A stretch of 64,000 nt of DNA from a gamma proteobacterium NOR5-3 (GTDB lineage: Bacteria > Pseudomonadota > Gammaproteobacteria > Pseudomonadales > Halieaceae): positions 395,558 through 459,557 of the forward strand of contig DS999406.1 in assembly GCA_000158155.1 (NCBI GenBank). The letters run 5' to 3'. A program made the position numbers and the translations under genes. The notes beneath the pieces were generated by a model. It made no database searches. It was given only the letters and a program-made list of their open reading frames with translations, and was not told the origin of the DNA. This document shows positions 52,904 to 61,924 of the stretch, piece by piece. How positions within the stretch are numbered: position 1 is the first letter of the stretch; each line of letters begins with the position of its first letter.

Positions 52904-54016
52904 TCATTGATTATTCGCATCTGGAACAAGCGTTACGCGCCCTTGTTCCACGTGAAACATCGCCACCTCTGCGCCAGAACCCAGCCACTCCACCGGAATA
53001 GCCGATCGACTAACGCAGGTAATCAGTGTTTGTACCCGCATCGCCGCCAAAGCCCTGCACACGCGCTCGCAGCGCTCTGCATCCAACTCTGACGGCAAGT
53101 CGTCAATTAAATATAAAACCCCACCCCGCTGCCCCGCCAATATTTGGCCCTGGGCAAGCTTTAGAGCACAAATCAAAAGCTTCTGCTGGCCTCGCGACAA
53201 GGTATCTGCCGCCGAATAACCACCTACGGTCACACGAATATCAGCCCGCTGTGGGCCTGACTGCGTGAACCCCTGCTCCTGGTCAGACGCTAAACTACGC
53301 TGCAAGGCGTCTGCGTAGCCAAGGCTTGCATCCCACCCTCGGCGATAGGCCAAATCAACAGGCCCGATCTCGGGCGCTAACTCATTGACCAGGGGCTCAA
53401 AAACCTCTTTAAGCGCCGCCAGAAAACGGTCTCGGCCTGCAGATACGAGCTCTGCATGAACCGCCAGGTCTCGCGTCCACACCTCGAGCTCCGAAGCGTC
53501 TAGTTTACCACGGCGAAGAAGATGATTCCTTTGTGTTAATGCCCGCTGAAACCGGCGTCGGTGATCACGCAGGTTGTGTTCCACGTGAAACACTCCCCAA
53601 TCCATAAACCGTCTGCGGTTCGCAGGTTCACCCACCAAAAGATCAAAACTATCTGCGTTGATCAGTAAAAGCGGCAGCTCATCAGCCAGTTGCGATACCG
53701 AGCGCGACGGCTCACCCGCAACCCGCAGACTCATGCCCCCGCCCTTTTGCCGCTGAACCCCTAAAGAAACACAGCCACCCCCTGGCGACTCACGGTTTCC
53801 CTGAACAACATAAGTTTGCTCGCCATGGGTAATCAGTGACTTTGCGCCACCCGCACGAAAAGAACGCGCCGTTCCCAGTATATGTGCGGCTTCGAGAAGA
53901 CTGGTTTTACCGCTGCCGTTAATGCCATAGATAACATTATGCAGCGACAACGGGCCAAGACTGGCCTCAGTGAGATTTCTAAGGTGGTGAATGTTAAGGG
54001 AGGCTAACAGGGGCAC
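52904..54016 (-). CDS. recF: DNA replication and repair protein RecF
   Basis: SMC-like ATPase that loads RecA at single-strand gaps. Walker A is GINGSGKTSLLEA (about 30-42), and the signature and Walker B regions are SRGQQKLLICALKLAQG and VLYLIDDLPSELD (about 299-311). The 370 residues are normal. The start is GTG with GGAGGGG close upstream. It lies 19 bases after dnaN and 38 before gyrB, all co-oriented. Confidence 0.96.
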   Translation of the reverse strand: MPLLASLNIHHLRNLTEASLGPLSLHNVIYGINGSGKTSLLEAAHILGTARSFRAGGAKSLITHGEQTYVVQGNRESPGGGCVSLGVQRQKGGGMSLRVAGEPSRSVSQLADELPLLLINADSFDLLVGEPANRRRFMDWGVFHVEHNLRDHRRRFQRALTQRNHLLRRGKLDASELEVWTRDLAVHAELVSAGRDRFLAALKEVFEPLVNELAPEIGPVDLAYRRGWDASLGYADALQRSLASDQEQGFTQSGPQRADIRVTVGGYSAADTLSRGQQKLLICALKLAQGQILAGQRGGVLYLIDDLPSELDAERCERVCRALAAMRVQTLITCVSRSAIPVEWLGSGAEVAMFHVEQGRVTLVPDANNQ

Positions 54017-54035
54017 GCCCCTCCGCCAGAGCGGC

Positions 54036-55139
54036 TTAAAGCCGCATAGGCATTACAACGTAAAGAGAGTCACCGCCGTCGGTTTCTTCAAGAAGCGCAC
54101 TGCTATTAGGGTCGGACAGCGAAAAGCGTATCTCGTCTCCGCTCAACACACCCAGCACATCAAGCAAATAACCGACATTAAAACCTATCTCGAGAGAGTC
54201 CCCGCTGTAATTCACGGGCAAGTTTTCTTCAGCCTGTTCCTGCTCGGGGTTGTTTGCAACGATTTCGAGACTACCGTTAGACAGCTTAAGTCTTACGCCG
54301 CGATACTTTTCGTTTGACAGAATCGCGGTACGGGTAAACGCCTGACGTAGCTCTGTTCTTGAGCTTTGCACAATTTTATCGGCGGCTCTGGGAAGCACAC
54401 GCTCGTAATCTGGAAACTTGCCATCCACGAGCTTGGACGTGAAGGTAAACTCGGTGGTCGTGGCACGCAGGTGGTTGCTGCCCAGAATAATAGTGACGTC
54501 CTCATCATCGTTCTGCATGAGGCGCGATAACTCAAGAACACCCTTTCGGGGAAGAATAACCTGGGTATCTTCTAAATCTTTGAGCGTTCCGGGAAAAGTG
54601 CAGATAGCCAGCCGATGCCCATCCGTCGCCACGGCGCGCAAGCGACCGGCACGAAGCTCCCAATACATACCATTTAAGTAATAGCGCACATCCTGCTGCG
54701 CCATGGCAAAGCCGGTTCGCTCAATTAAACGACGAAGCTGTCCCTGCTTTAGGGTGAATTGGTGTGTTCCGATACTATCTTCAATATTCGGGAATTCTCG
54801 TGCCGGCAAAGTCGCCAGGGTAAAGCGGCTTCGCCCGCTGCGCACGGTGGCCTTGCCATCAGAGACTGAAATCTCAAGGTCAGCGCCGTCTGGAAGACTC
54901 TTACAGATGTCCGCAAGCTTTCGCGCCGGCAAGGTAATCTCACCCGCGTCACCCTCTGACTCGAGGTTCACCCTTCCGACAAGTTCCACCTCCAGATCCG
55001 TGCCGGTGATCGACAGACGATCCCCATCGAGGTTCAACAACACGTTAGATAGAACGGGCAGCGTTTGCCGACGCTCAACGACCCCGGCAACGAGGTTTAG
55101 AGGCTTGAGCAATGCGTCACGAGAAACTCGGAATTTCAT
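54036..55139 (-). CDS. dnaN: DNA polymerase III beta sliding clamp
   Basis: Ring-shaped processivity clamp. The 367 residues, three-domain length and the opening MKFRVSRDALLKPLNLVAGV match the family; the C-terminal GGDSLYVVMPMRL is the usual clamp end. ATG 55139 is chosen over an adjacent upstream TTG. It is separated from dnaA by 137 bases, enough for its own promoter. Confidence 0.98.
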   Translation of the reverse strand: MKFRVSRDALLKPLNLVAGVVERRQTLPVLSNVLLNLDGDRLSITGTDLEVELVGRVNLESEGDAGEITLPARKLADICKSLPDGADLEISVSDGKATVRSGRSRFTLATLPAREFPNIEDSIGTHQFTLKQGQLRRLIERTGFAMAQQDVRYYLNGMYWELRAGRLRAVATDGHRLAICTFPGTLKDLEDTQVILPRKGVLELSRLMQNDDEDVTIILGSNHLRATTTEFTFTSKLVDGKFPDYERVLPRAADKIVQSSRTELRQAFTRTAILSNEKYRGVRLKLSNGSLEIVANNPEQEQAEENLPVNYSGDSLEIGFNVGYLLDVLGVLSGDEIRFSLSDPNSSALLEETDGGDSLYVVMPMRL

Positions 55140-55276
55140 CAAAAATCCTTAAATCAGCCGCGTACGACATAAAAAACCGCCATAGTTTAGCGCATCATGC
55201 CCATAACGTGGCTATGAAAAATGCCGAATTACGGACACTAATCTACGGGTCATAGCGCTCGAGTGCGAACCCGGAA

Positions 55277-56764
55277 TCAGGTGGTTAAAAGTCGCAGTAA
55301 GTTTTTATAGTCTTCATGGATATCAGAGCTTGTTTCCCGAAGCTCTCGAATCTTGCGACAGGCATGCAATACCGTTGTGTGATCACGACCGCCGAAGGCA
55401 TCACCGATCTCCGGCAAGCTGTAATTCGTCAACTCCTTGGCCAGCGCCATAGCCACCTGCCGCGGCCGGGCTACCGAGCGATTCCTCCGCCGGGAGTTAA
55501 GATCAGCCACCTTAATCTTGTAATACTCCGCCACAGTGCGCTGAATATTGTCCAGGCTCACCTGCTTGTCTTGCAGCGCAAGCAAGTCCTTGAGGCTTTC
55601 CTTCACCAGATCGACATCGATCGGCCGCCGGGTGAAGTTAGCGCTCGCTATCACCCGCTTAAGCGCGCCCTCCAGCTCTCGAACATTAGAGCGAATCCTC
55701 TGCGCGATAAAAAACGCAGCGTCGGGCGGTAAATCAAGCCGCGCCTGGCTCGCTTTGTTCATCAGGATCGCCACCCGGGTCTCAAGATCCGGAGGCTCAA
55801 CGGCCACCGTCAGGCCCCAACCAAACCGTGACTTAAGACGCTCTTCAAGGCCATCAATTTCTTTGGGGTAGCGATCACAGGTAAGGATCATCTGCTGACC
55901 GCCTTCAAGTAAGGCATTAAAGGTATGAAAAAACTCTTCCTGCGAGCGGTCTTTTTTTGCAAAAAACTGTATGTCGTCAATCAGCAGTGCATCTACGGAT
56001 CGATAATAGCGCTTGAAGTCTGCAATGGCGTTCAGTTGCAGGGCCTTTACCATATCGGCAACAAATCGCTCGGAGTGTAAATACACAATTCGAGCGTTGG
56101 GCTTGTTAATTTTCAGTGCATTACCCACGGCGTGCATCAAGTGCGTTTTCCCCAGCCCCACACCACCATATAAAAACAGGGGGTTATAGGCACCGCCGGG
56201 GTTTTCCGACACCTGATTTGCTGCGGCCAGGGCCAGCTGATTTGATTTACCTTCTACAAAATTACTGAACGTGTAGTTACTAACAAGGTTGTGCTGATGC
56301 TGTAAGGCTTCATGCACCTCTGACTTGCTTGCCTGGCCATAATGCAACGTGGTTTCTACCAGGGACGGTGCTGCTCGAGCGGGTGTATCGCTTTGCGGTA
56401 CAGACTCCTGTGGATCACCCACCGTGATCGACTCGGTTCCCCCAACAACCGCGAGTGCGGGTCCCCGGGAGACTGGTGGGGTCGATGCCAGCGGTACAGC
56501 CTGAACTGCAGTGGCTCGAGATGAACCTGCCGCAATCTCCAACTGCAGTTCTGCCTCACCACTTTGTACCTCACGCAACAACTGCTCAATAAGCTCGCCG
56601 TATTTATCAGCGACAAAATCACAGATAAAGCGGTTGGGCGCCAGCAGTTGCAGAGCCTGATCTGTCTGCGTCGCCTGCAGCGGCCGTATCCATGTGTTGA
56701 ACTGTTGTGGTGGTAATTCGTCCTGCAAACGCGTTTTGCAATGTGCCCAAATTGCTTCTGACAA
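55277..56764 (-). CDS. dnaA: replication initiator DnaA
   Basis: AAA+ initiator that opens oriC. Domain I begins [20 protein letters not shown], domain II is a linker of about 70 residues, and domain III has Walker [13 protein letters not shown] (about 200-211) and Walker [15 protein letters not shown]. Domain IV ends in the DNA-binding signature [15 protein letters not shown] (about 460-474). The only family-consistent start is TTG at 56764, which would lower translation. The 702-base gap to rpmH upstream contains DnaA boxes and a possible promoter. Confidence 0.97.
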   Translation of the reverse strand: MSEAIWAHCKTRLQDELPPQQFNTWIRPLQATQTDQALQLLAPNRFICDFVADKYGELIEQLLREVQSGEAELQLEIAAGSSRATAVQAVPLASTPPVSRGPALAVVGGTESITVGDPQESVPQSDTPARAAPSLVETTLHYGQASKSEVHEALQHQHNLVSNYTFSNFVEGKSNQLALAAANQVSENPGGAYNPLFLYGGVGLGKTHLMHAVGNALKINKPNARIVYLHSERFVADMVKALQLNAIADFKRYYRSVDALLIDDIQFFAKKDRSQEEFFHTFNALLEGGQQMILTCDRYPKEIDGLEERLKSRFGWGLTVAVEPPDLETRVAILMNKASQARLDLPPDAAFFIAQRIRSNVRELEGALKRVIASANFTRRPIDVDLVKESLKDLLALQDKQVSLDNIQRTVAEYYKIKVADLNSRRRNRSVARPRQVAMALAKELTNYSLPEIGDAFGGRDHTTVLHACRKIRELRETSSDIHEDYKNLLRLLTT

Positions 56765-56836
56765 GGTTCACTCTCTTCTGCCGTCTACTCGGGAGGACCC
56801 CGCCAGACGGTCAATTCTCATGGTTTTTATCAATTA

Positions 56837-56865
56837 TCAGTAGCAACGCCCTGGTAAACGATCAA
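56837..56865 (-). promoter_or_regulatory. possible sigma-70 promoter of dnaA
   Basis: On the minus strand TTGATC (56860-56865) and TACTGA (56837-56842) are separated by 17 bases, about 70 bases before the TTG start. The -10 is only fair, so this is tentative. Confidence 0.35.
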
Positions 56866-57035
56866 ATCACCCCGAACCGCCAGCCGCTCTTTTTTTGCGA
56901 CTTTGCAGCGTTCGATAACCTTTTTATGCGCTTGACTACTGATTCGTAACGACTTGCCTTACCCGGTGGACAGCATTGTTAATATTCCGGGGCCGGGCAC
57001 CGTCGATTCGTTCATCATAACCGCGCCGAGGCGAC

Positions 57036-57044
57036 TTATCCACA
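57036..57044 (+). promoter_or_regulatory. DnaA box
   Basis: TTATCCACA, the perfect high-affinity DnaA binding sequence, on the plus strand in the dnaA-rpmH gap. Confidence 0.8.
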
Positions 57045-57151
57045 CCCAAGACAAAAAAAATAAAGTCAGTAATGTGTTTTAAATCAACATCTTACAATTA
57101 ATCGTGCAAAAAATCGGAAATCCAGCGGTGGTTTTTCCGGGACTCGTTTTT

Positions 57152-57160
57152 TGTGGATAA
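57152..57160 (-). promoter_or_regulatory. DnaA box
   Basis: Reverse complement of TTATCCACA, 108 bases right of the first box and facing it across an A/T-rich stretch. Confidence 0.8.
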
Positions 57161-57312
57161 CCTGTGTTTATCTTTGGGGAAAAGTGTTTACCGATTGCTT
57201 GGACCCGCGCCAGCACTCACTCTGTCGCCCTGTGCAAAACTTTGTTTGTCGCTGGTGTTTTTTGACCCCTCGCGATACGGCAAAAGTCCCAAACCATTCA
57301 TCAATACATGCA

Positions 57313-57341
57313 TTGAATAACCCACGCCGATTCACTACAAT
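57313..57341 (+). promoter_or_regulatory. probable sigma-70 promoter of rpmH operon
   Basis: TTGAAT (57313-57318), a 17-base spacer and TACAAT (57336-57341) give a good match to the housekeeping consensus, starting transcription about 120 bases before rpmH. It would drive rpmH-rnpA-yidD-yidC. Confidence 0.6.
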
Positions 57342-57466
57342 GCGCGGCCCAATTTTGCCAGCACCACCGGCATTAACCGAATAACGGACCAGATGTTCGA
57401 AAAGCAAGTCCTCGGGCTTGTATTACGGACACTTAGTTCAGTACTGAGACTTAAGCGAGTAGGATC

Positions 57467-57601
57467 ATGAAGAGAACTTTTCAGCCCAGCGTTTTAAAGC
57501 GCAAGCGCACCCACGGTTTTCGTAGCCGTATGGCAACCAAAAGTGGCCGTGCCGTTATTGCACGTCGCCGAGCAAAAGGTCGTAAGCGTCTCGCAGCCTG
57601 A
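57467..57601 (+). CDS. rpmH: 50S ribosomal protein L34
   Basis: The 44-residue, extremely basic large-subunit protein beginning [20 protein letters not shown] and ending [12 protein letters not shown]. It is the first gene right of the candidate origin and is followed by rnpA, the universal order, which links ribosomal protein and RNase P production. Confidence 0.98.
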   Translation: MKRTFQPSVLKRKRTHGFRSRMATKSGRAVIARRRAKGRKRLAA

Positions 57602-57644
57602 TTTCGATCAAGCCTGATTCGCGCGGCAGAAGCGGGCCGTTACT

Positions 57645-58004
57645 GTGGCTGCAATGTTTCGGCCCAGTCAACGGCTCCTCACGGCGGCCGACTACAGTCA
57701 GGTCTTTAAAGACCCAGACCATAAAGCGGGACAAAAAGAGCTGCTTCTTCTAGCTCGACATAACGACCTTGCCCAACATCGACTGGGTCTTGCTGTTGCC
57801 AAAAAGCACGTACCCACCGCAGTGAAAAGAAACATCATCAAACGGCTGGCACGCGAGCAGTTTAGAGTGCTTGCGCAAGAGACACCCGCTATGGATATTG
57901 TGGTGCTCACCAGGCCCGGTGCCCGTGATGCAAGTAGTACCCATATAAAGGAAGCACTAAAAAAACAGTTCGCTCGTTTAGGGCTATCTGCGAGCCCGTC
58001 ATGA
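57645..58004 (+). CDS. rnpA: ribonuclease P protein component
   Basis: Protein subunit that helps the RNase P RNA bind pre-tRNA. The RNR signature is [14 protein letters not shown] (about 64-77), with [17 protein letters not shown] at the N-terminus. The 119-residue frame can start at GTG 57645 or ATG 57654; the ATG gives the more typical opening MFRPSQRLL. The stop overlaps the yidD start by four bases (ATGA). Confidence 0.95.
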   Translation: MAAMFRPSQRLLTAADYSQVFKDPDHKAGQKELLLLARHNDLAQHRLGLAVAKKHVPTAVKRNIIKRLAREQFRVLAQETPAMDIVVLTRPGARDASSTHIKEALKKQFARLGLSASPS

Positions 58005-58243
58005 GCCGTTTTTTTAAAACATTCCTTCAAACATTGATTCGTGGGTACAAACTCATACTCAGCCCCTTTATGGGACACCACTGCCGCTTCTACCCCACCT
58101 GCTCAAGCTATGCCATAGAAGCCATCGAAGAGCATGGTGCTCTGAAAGGCAGCAAACTCGCTGCCCAAAGAATTCTCCGCTGTCACCCCTGGCATGAAGG
58201 CGGTGCAGATCCTGTTCCGACCGCCTGCCACCATCAGGACTGA
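58001..58243 (+). CDS. yidD: membrane protein insertion efficiency factor YidD
   Basis: Small protein (80 residues) thought to assist YidC-dependent insertion at the inner membrane. The conserved cysteine-rich core is [21 protein letters not shown] (about 26-46, read in two parts), followed by [17 protein letters not shown]. It overlaps rnpA by four bases and ends six bases before yidC, the standard block. Confidence 0.95.
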   Translation: MSRFFKTFLQTLIRGYKLILSPFMGHHCRFYPTCSSYAIEAIEEHGALKGSKLAAQRILRCHPWHEGGADPVPTACHHQD

Positions 58244-58249
58244 TTTTTA

Positions 58250-60010
58250 ATGGATATCCAACGCACGTTGCTTATTGGCGCGATCATGCTTCTGTCATTC
58301 ATGCTGTTGACGGAGTGGGTTAACTTCAAAACCGTCAAAGACGAGGTGGTGGTTACCGAAACCCGCTTAACCGCCAGTCCCGACTTTCAAGCCGATAGCA
58401 GCAACGCAGATAGTGCGACAACGCAAGCGGTGGGTAACAGCGATCTCCCAGCGGACTTGCCGGACGACACCTTAAGCAACACAAGCATTTCTACCGCTGC
58501 CGATATCGACGATATTCCTGCTGTCAGCGCCTCTGTTGACGCAGGCACTTCTGCGGCTGCGGTGACGTCCACGGGCAATATTGTTCAGGTCTACACGGAC
58601 AGTCTTCAAGTCGCGATAGACCTTAACGGCGGCGATATCGTCGAGGTCGCCTTGGCCAAGTTTCTGGCTGAAATCGATGACCCCGAAACTCCCTTTGTGC
58701 TCCTGGAGAACAACTCAAGACGCGTGTATGTCGCACAAAGCGGCCTTATTGGGCGCGACGGTATCGATAGTAAAAGCCGTGCAACCTATCGTACGGCACA
58801 AACTCGCTACGATCTGGGATCTGCCGACAGCCTTCAGGTGGATTTACTTTGGAGCAACGATGAAGGCGTTAAGGTCACGAAACGCTTTAACTTCCAGCGC
58901 GACAGCTACGTCGTTGATGTTGAGTTCATCATTGATAATCAGAGCGGCGAACAGTGGCAAGGCAACCTCTTCGGACAAATTAAACGCGACAGCAGCGCCG
59001 CCGTAACCAATGGTGGAGGCGGTATGGGCATGCAACCATTCCTCGGTGCAGCCACCACAACCGCCGATGATCGCTTCAAGAAATTCAGCTTTGACAACAT
59101 GCGCAAAGAGCCCTTTCGCGAACAACACTCGGGCGGCTGGATAGCTATGATCCAACATTACTTTTTGAGCGCCTGGATTCCTGCGCCAGAGCAAACGCAC
59201 ACCTACAGCACGCGCGTCACCAACAGCGGTTTCAATATCGCTGGGTTTACCAGTCCCGCGATCAATGTCGATCCAGGCAGCACACGAGAAGTGAGTGCTC
59301 GCTTTTATGCAGGACCAAAAGACCAGTACAGTCTTCAAGAAATATCACCGTACCTGGAGTTAAGCGTGGACTACGGCTGGTTGTGGTGGGTAGCCCAGCC
59401 GCTCTTCTGGTTGCTCACCAAGATCTATTCTTTGGTAGGCAACTGGGGCGCTGCCATTATTCTTCTGACGGTCCTGATCAAAGCCGTGTTTTTTAAGCTC
59501 TCTGCTACCAGCTACAAATCAATGGCCAACATGCGACGGGTGCAGCCAAAGATGGCCGATATCCGCGAACAGTATGCTGACGACAAACAGAAACAGTCCC
59601 AGGCAATGATGGAGCTTTACCGTAAAGAGAAGATCAATCCCATGGGGGGTTGTCTGCCTATCCTGGTGCAAATGCCTGTGTTTATCGCTTTGTACTGGAT
59701 GCTCATGGAAAGCGTCGAGTTACGTCAGGCGCCCTTTATGTTGTGGATCAATGATCTGTCGGTCATGGACCCTTACTTTGTACTGCCCCTGATGATGGGC
59801 GCCAGCATGTTCTTTATGCAGAAGCTGAACCCACCGCCACCCGATCCCATGCAAGCCAAGATCATGCAGTGGCTGCCGGTGATCTTTACCTTCTTCTTCC
59901 TTTGGTTCCCGGCGGGTCTGGTTCTCTATTGGGTTGTTAACAACTTGCTGTCCATGGCTCAGCAGTACGTCATCACCCGGCAGATAGAGAACGCCGGCGC
60001 CAAAAGCTGA
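58250..60010 (+). CDS. yidC: membrane protein insertase YidC
   Basis: Inner-membrane insertase and chaperone of 586 residues. There is an N-terminal helix (about 5-21), a large periplasmic domain (about 115-360, beta-supersandwich type) and the conserved five-helix core from about 370. Signatures include NWGAAIILLTVLIKAVFF and GGCLPILVQMPVFIALYWML (about 467-486). The linker at 30-100 is rich in Ser, Asp and Ala. It lies between yidD and mnmE as in nearly all gammaproteobacteria. Confidence 0.97.
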   Translation: MDIQRTLLIGAIMLLSFMLLTEWVNFKTVKDEVVVTETRLTASPDFQADSSNADSATTQAVGNSDLPADLPDDTLSNTSISTAADIDDIPAVSASVDAGTSAAAVTSTGNIVQVYTDSLQVAIDLNGGDIVEVALAKFLAEIDDPETPFVLLENNSRRVYVAQSGLIGRDGIDSKSRATYRTAQTRYDLGSADSLQVDLLWSNDEGVKVTKRFNFQRDSYVVDVEFIIDNQSGEQWQGNLFGQIKRDSSAAVTNGGGGMGMQPFLGAATTTADDRFKKFSFDNMRKEPFREQHSGGWIAMIQHYFLSAWIPAPEQTHTYSTRVTNSGFNIAGFTSPAINVDPGSTREVSARFYAGPKDQYSLQEISPYLELSVDYGWLWWVAQPLFWLLTKIYSLVGNWGAAIILLTVLIKAVFFKLSATSYKSMANMRRVQPKMADIREQYADDKQKQSQAMMELYRKEKINPMGGCLPILVQMPVFIALYWMLMESVELRQAPFMLWINDLSVMDPYFVLPLMMGASMFFMQKLNPPPPDPMQAKIMQWLPVIFTFFFLWFPAGLVLYWVVNNLLSMAQQYVITRQIENAGAKS

Positions 60011-60020
60011 ACCTTTTGTC

Positions 60021-61397
60021 GTGAGCCTTCTGGTCGGCGACAGCGATACCATCACTGCCATTGCCACAGGTCCCGGTGCCGGGGGCGTGGGAATCATTCG
60101 TCTGTCCGGCCCAAAGGCTTTTTCTGTCGCTCAGGCAGTAACAGGAGTCACAGCCAAAGCCCGACAGGCTCACTATGTTCAGATTCATGATCGACACGGT
60201 GACGTTCTGGATCAGGGTTTACTGCTTCAGTTTCCCGGACCCCATTCTTTTACCGGTGAAGACGTCGCTGAACTCCATTGCCACGGTGGTCCCGTTCTTT
60301 TACGCACGGTACTTCGTGAGTGCATCCACCTTGGAGCGCGGCAGGCCGCCCCCGGCGAATTCAGTCAGCGAGCCTTCCTGAACAACAAGATTGACCTGGT
60401 GCAGGCGGAAGCTATTGCAGACCTGATCTCCAGCAGCACTGAAGCTGCCGCTCGTAGCGCCAGCCGTTCGCTAAGCGGTGCTTTTTCAACGCAGGTTGAC
60501 GCTTTACTCGAGCAACTGATCCGCCTGCGGGTGTTTATAGAGGCCGCTATTGATTTTCCCGAAGAAGAAATCGACTTCATTGCCGAAAGTGACGTACTTG
60601 AGCGCCTCGAATCTATTGAAGCGTCCATAGACAGTCTTTTAGCCGGAGCCCGCCGTGGTCGAACCCTTCGCGATGGGCTAAAGCTGGTGATCGCCGGTGC
60701 GCCTAACGCCGGGAAGTCCAGCCTGCTTAATCAGCTGGCCGAACAGGACAGCGCCATCGTTACGGACATTCCCGGCACTACCCGCGATGTCCTTAGAGAA
60801 TACGTACAGATCGACGGCTTACCTCTACATATCGTAGATACCGCAGGTCTGCGCGATTCTGCTGACGCCATTGAACAGGAAGGAATTAGGCGGGCTCGCA
60901 CAGAGATGCAGTCGGCAGACCACATTCTTCTGGTTATCGACAGTAGTCAAATAAACAACACAAAGGATTCGACCACTCTTATTGCAGCTTACAAAGGGGA
61001 CCTTCCGCCGGCAGTGCCGATCACGCTGATTCGCAATAAGTGTGATCTGAGCGAAACACCGGCCTTCATTGATCGAGACAAAGATGTCACCGAAATCTCC
61101 CTAAGTGCCCGCAGTGGCGACGGTATCGCTCTTTTGCGGCAACACCTGCTCAGCGCCGCTGGTATGAGCGACAGCGACTCGTCGGACTTTAGCGCACGCG
61201 AGCGTCACGTACTTGCGCTGGAAGATTGCGCACATCATCTGCGCCAGGGTTTATTTCAATTAAAGCAGCACGGTGCCGCCGAGTTGATTGCTGAAGATTT
61301 ACGCTACGCGCAGGACAGTCTTGGCAGTATCACCGGGTCGTTTAGCAGTGACGAACTACTGGGCGAAATCTTCAGCAGCTTCTGCATAGGTAAGTAA
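60021..61397 (+). CDS. mnmE: tRNA modification GTPase MnmE
   Basis: With MnmG it makes 5-carboxymethylaminomethyl-uridine at the tRNA wobble position. The N-terminal folate domain begins TITAIATGPGAGGVGIIRLS. The inserted G domain has G1 GAPNAGKSSLLNQ (about 225-237), G3 DTAGLRDS and G4 NKCD. The C-terminal CIGK is the catalytic cysteine motif. The start is GTG, ten bases after yidC. A 527-base A/T-rich gap separates it from its partner mnmG. Confidence 0.97.
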   Translation: MSLLVGDSDTITAIATGPGAGGVGIIRLSGPKAFSVAQAVTGVTAKARQAHYVQIHDRHGDVLDQGLLLQFPGPHSFTGEDVAELHCHGGPVLLRTVLRECIHLGARQAAPGEFSQRAFLNNKIDLVQAEAIADLISSSTEAAARSASRSLSGAFSTQVDALLEQLIRLRVFIEAAIDFPEEEIDFIAESDVLERLESIEASIDSLLAGARRGRTLRDGLKLVIAGAPNAGKSSLLNQLAEQDSAIVTDIPGTTRDVLREYVQIDGLPLHIVDTAGLRDSADAIEQEGIRRARTEMQSADHILLVIDSSQINNTKDSTTLIAAYKGDLPPAVPITLIRNKCDLSETPAFIDRDKDVTEISLSARSGDGIALLRQHLLSAAGMSDSDSSDFSARERHVLALEDCAHHLRQGLFQLKQHGAAELIAEDLRYAQDSLGSITGSFSSDELLGEIFSSFCIGK

Positions 61398-61924
61398 GCG
61401 GTTCTACCGGGCTTATCCACAGAGACCAAAATCATACAGTGGTACAAACAGCGTCTCCCCGCGCCATGCACAGCGTTATCCCGGAATTTCGCTGTATGTG
61501 ACGATTGTCGAGCGCTATCACGCGGCGATGTTTAAAAACAGGACACAACAACTGTATGGCTGCGAACGCAACAGGGGATAAGGGTGCATGGGATCCCGGA
61601 GGACACTTTTATCCCCGATTGGTCATCCGCTATTACATGGATATTACAGACTCTACTTACAGGCTTATAACTAATCTAAACACTTGATTTAATTCGCTAA
61701 ATTAGAGTTATACCGAAAACAGGCGCCCTTAATAATAATTACTATAAATAAACATACCTATATAAAGGTACTTTTAAACTTATATAACTAATACCTTGCA
61801 GGACAATTTTTGAAACTTATAATCCGCGGCCCTAAAACAAAACCGGACAACGCGATAACTTTCGACAAGCGCTCGCAAATACATCATCCTTCGGCACGAA
61901 CTCGATAGCAGATACAATCAACCA
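61398..61924. other. 527-base intergenic region between mnmE and mnmG
   Basis: No gene seen. A perfect DnaA box (TTATCCACA, 61413-61421) is followed by several TTATCCC-type near matches on both strands (near 61474, 61573 and 61608), and then a strongly A/T-rich stretch from about 61670 to 61830. This layout resembles an E. coli-type origin next to mnmG, but only one box is perfect. It also must hold the mnmG promoter. Confidence 0.5.
61413..61421 (+). promoter_or_regulatory. DnaA box upstream of mnmG
   Basis: TTATCCACA, perfect DnaA box, 16 bases past the mnmE stop. Confidence 0.7.

Larger units (their letters stand above)
56765..57466. other. dnaA-rpmH intergenic region, candidate oriC
   Basis: A 702-base gap between divergent dnaA and rpmH, the usual origin site in Pseudomonas-like chromosomes. 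It contains two perfect DnaA boxes, TTATCCACA on the plus strand (57036-57044) and on the minus strand (57152-57160), with an A/T-rich stretch (about 57048-57120) between them that could unwind. Candidate promoters for dnaA and rpmH lie on the two sides. No reading frame here resembles a gene. Confidence 0.6.
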
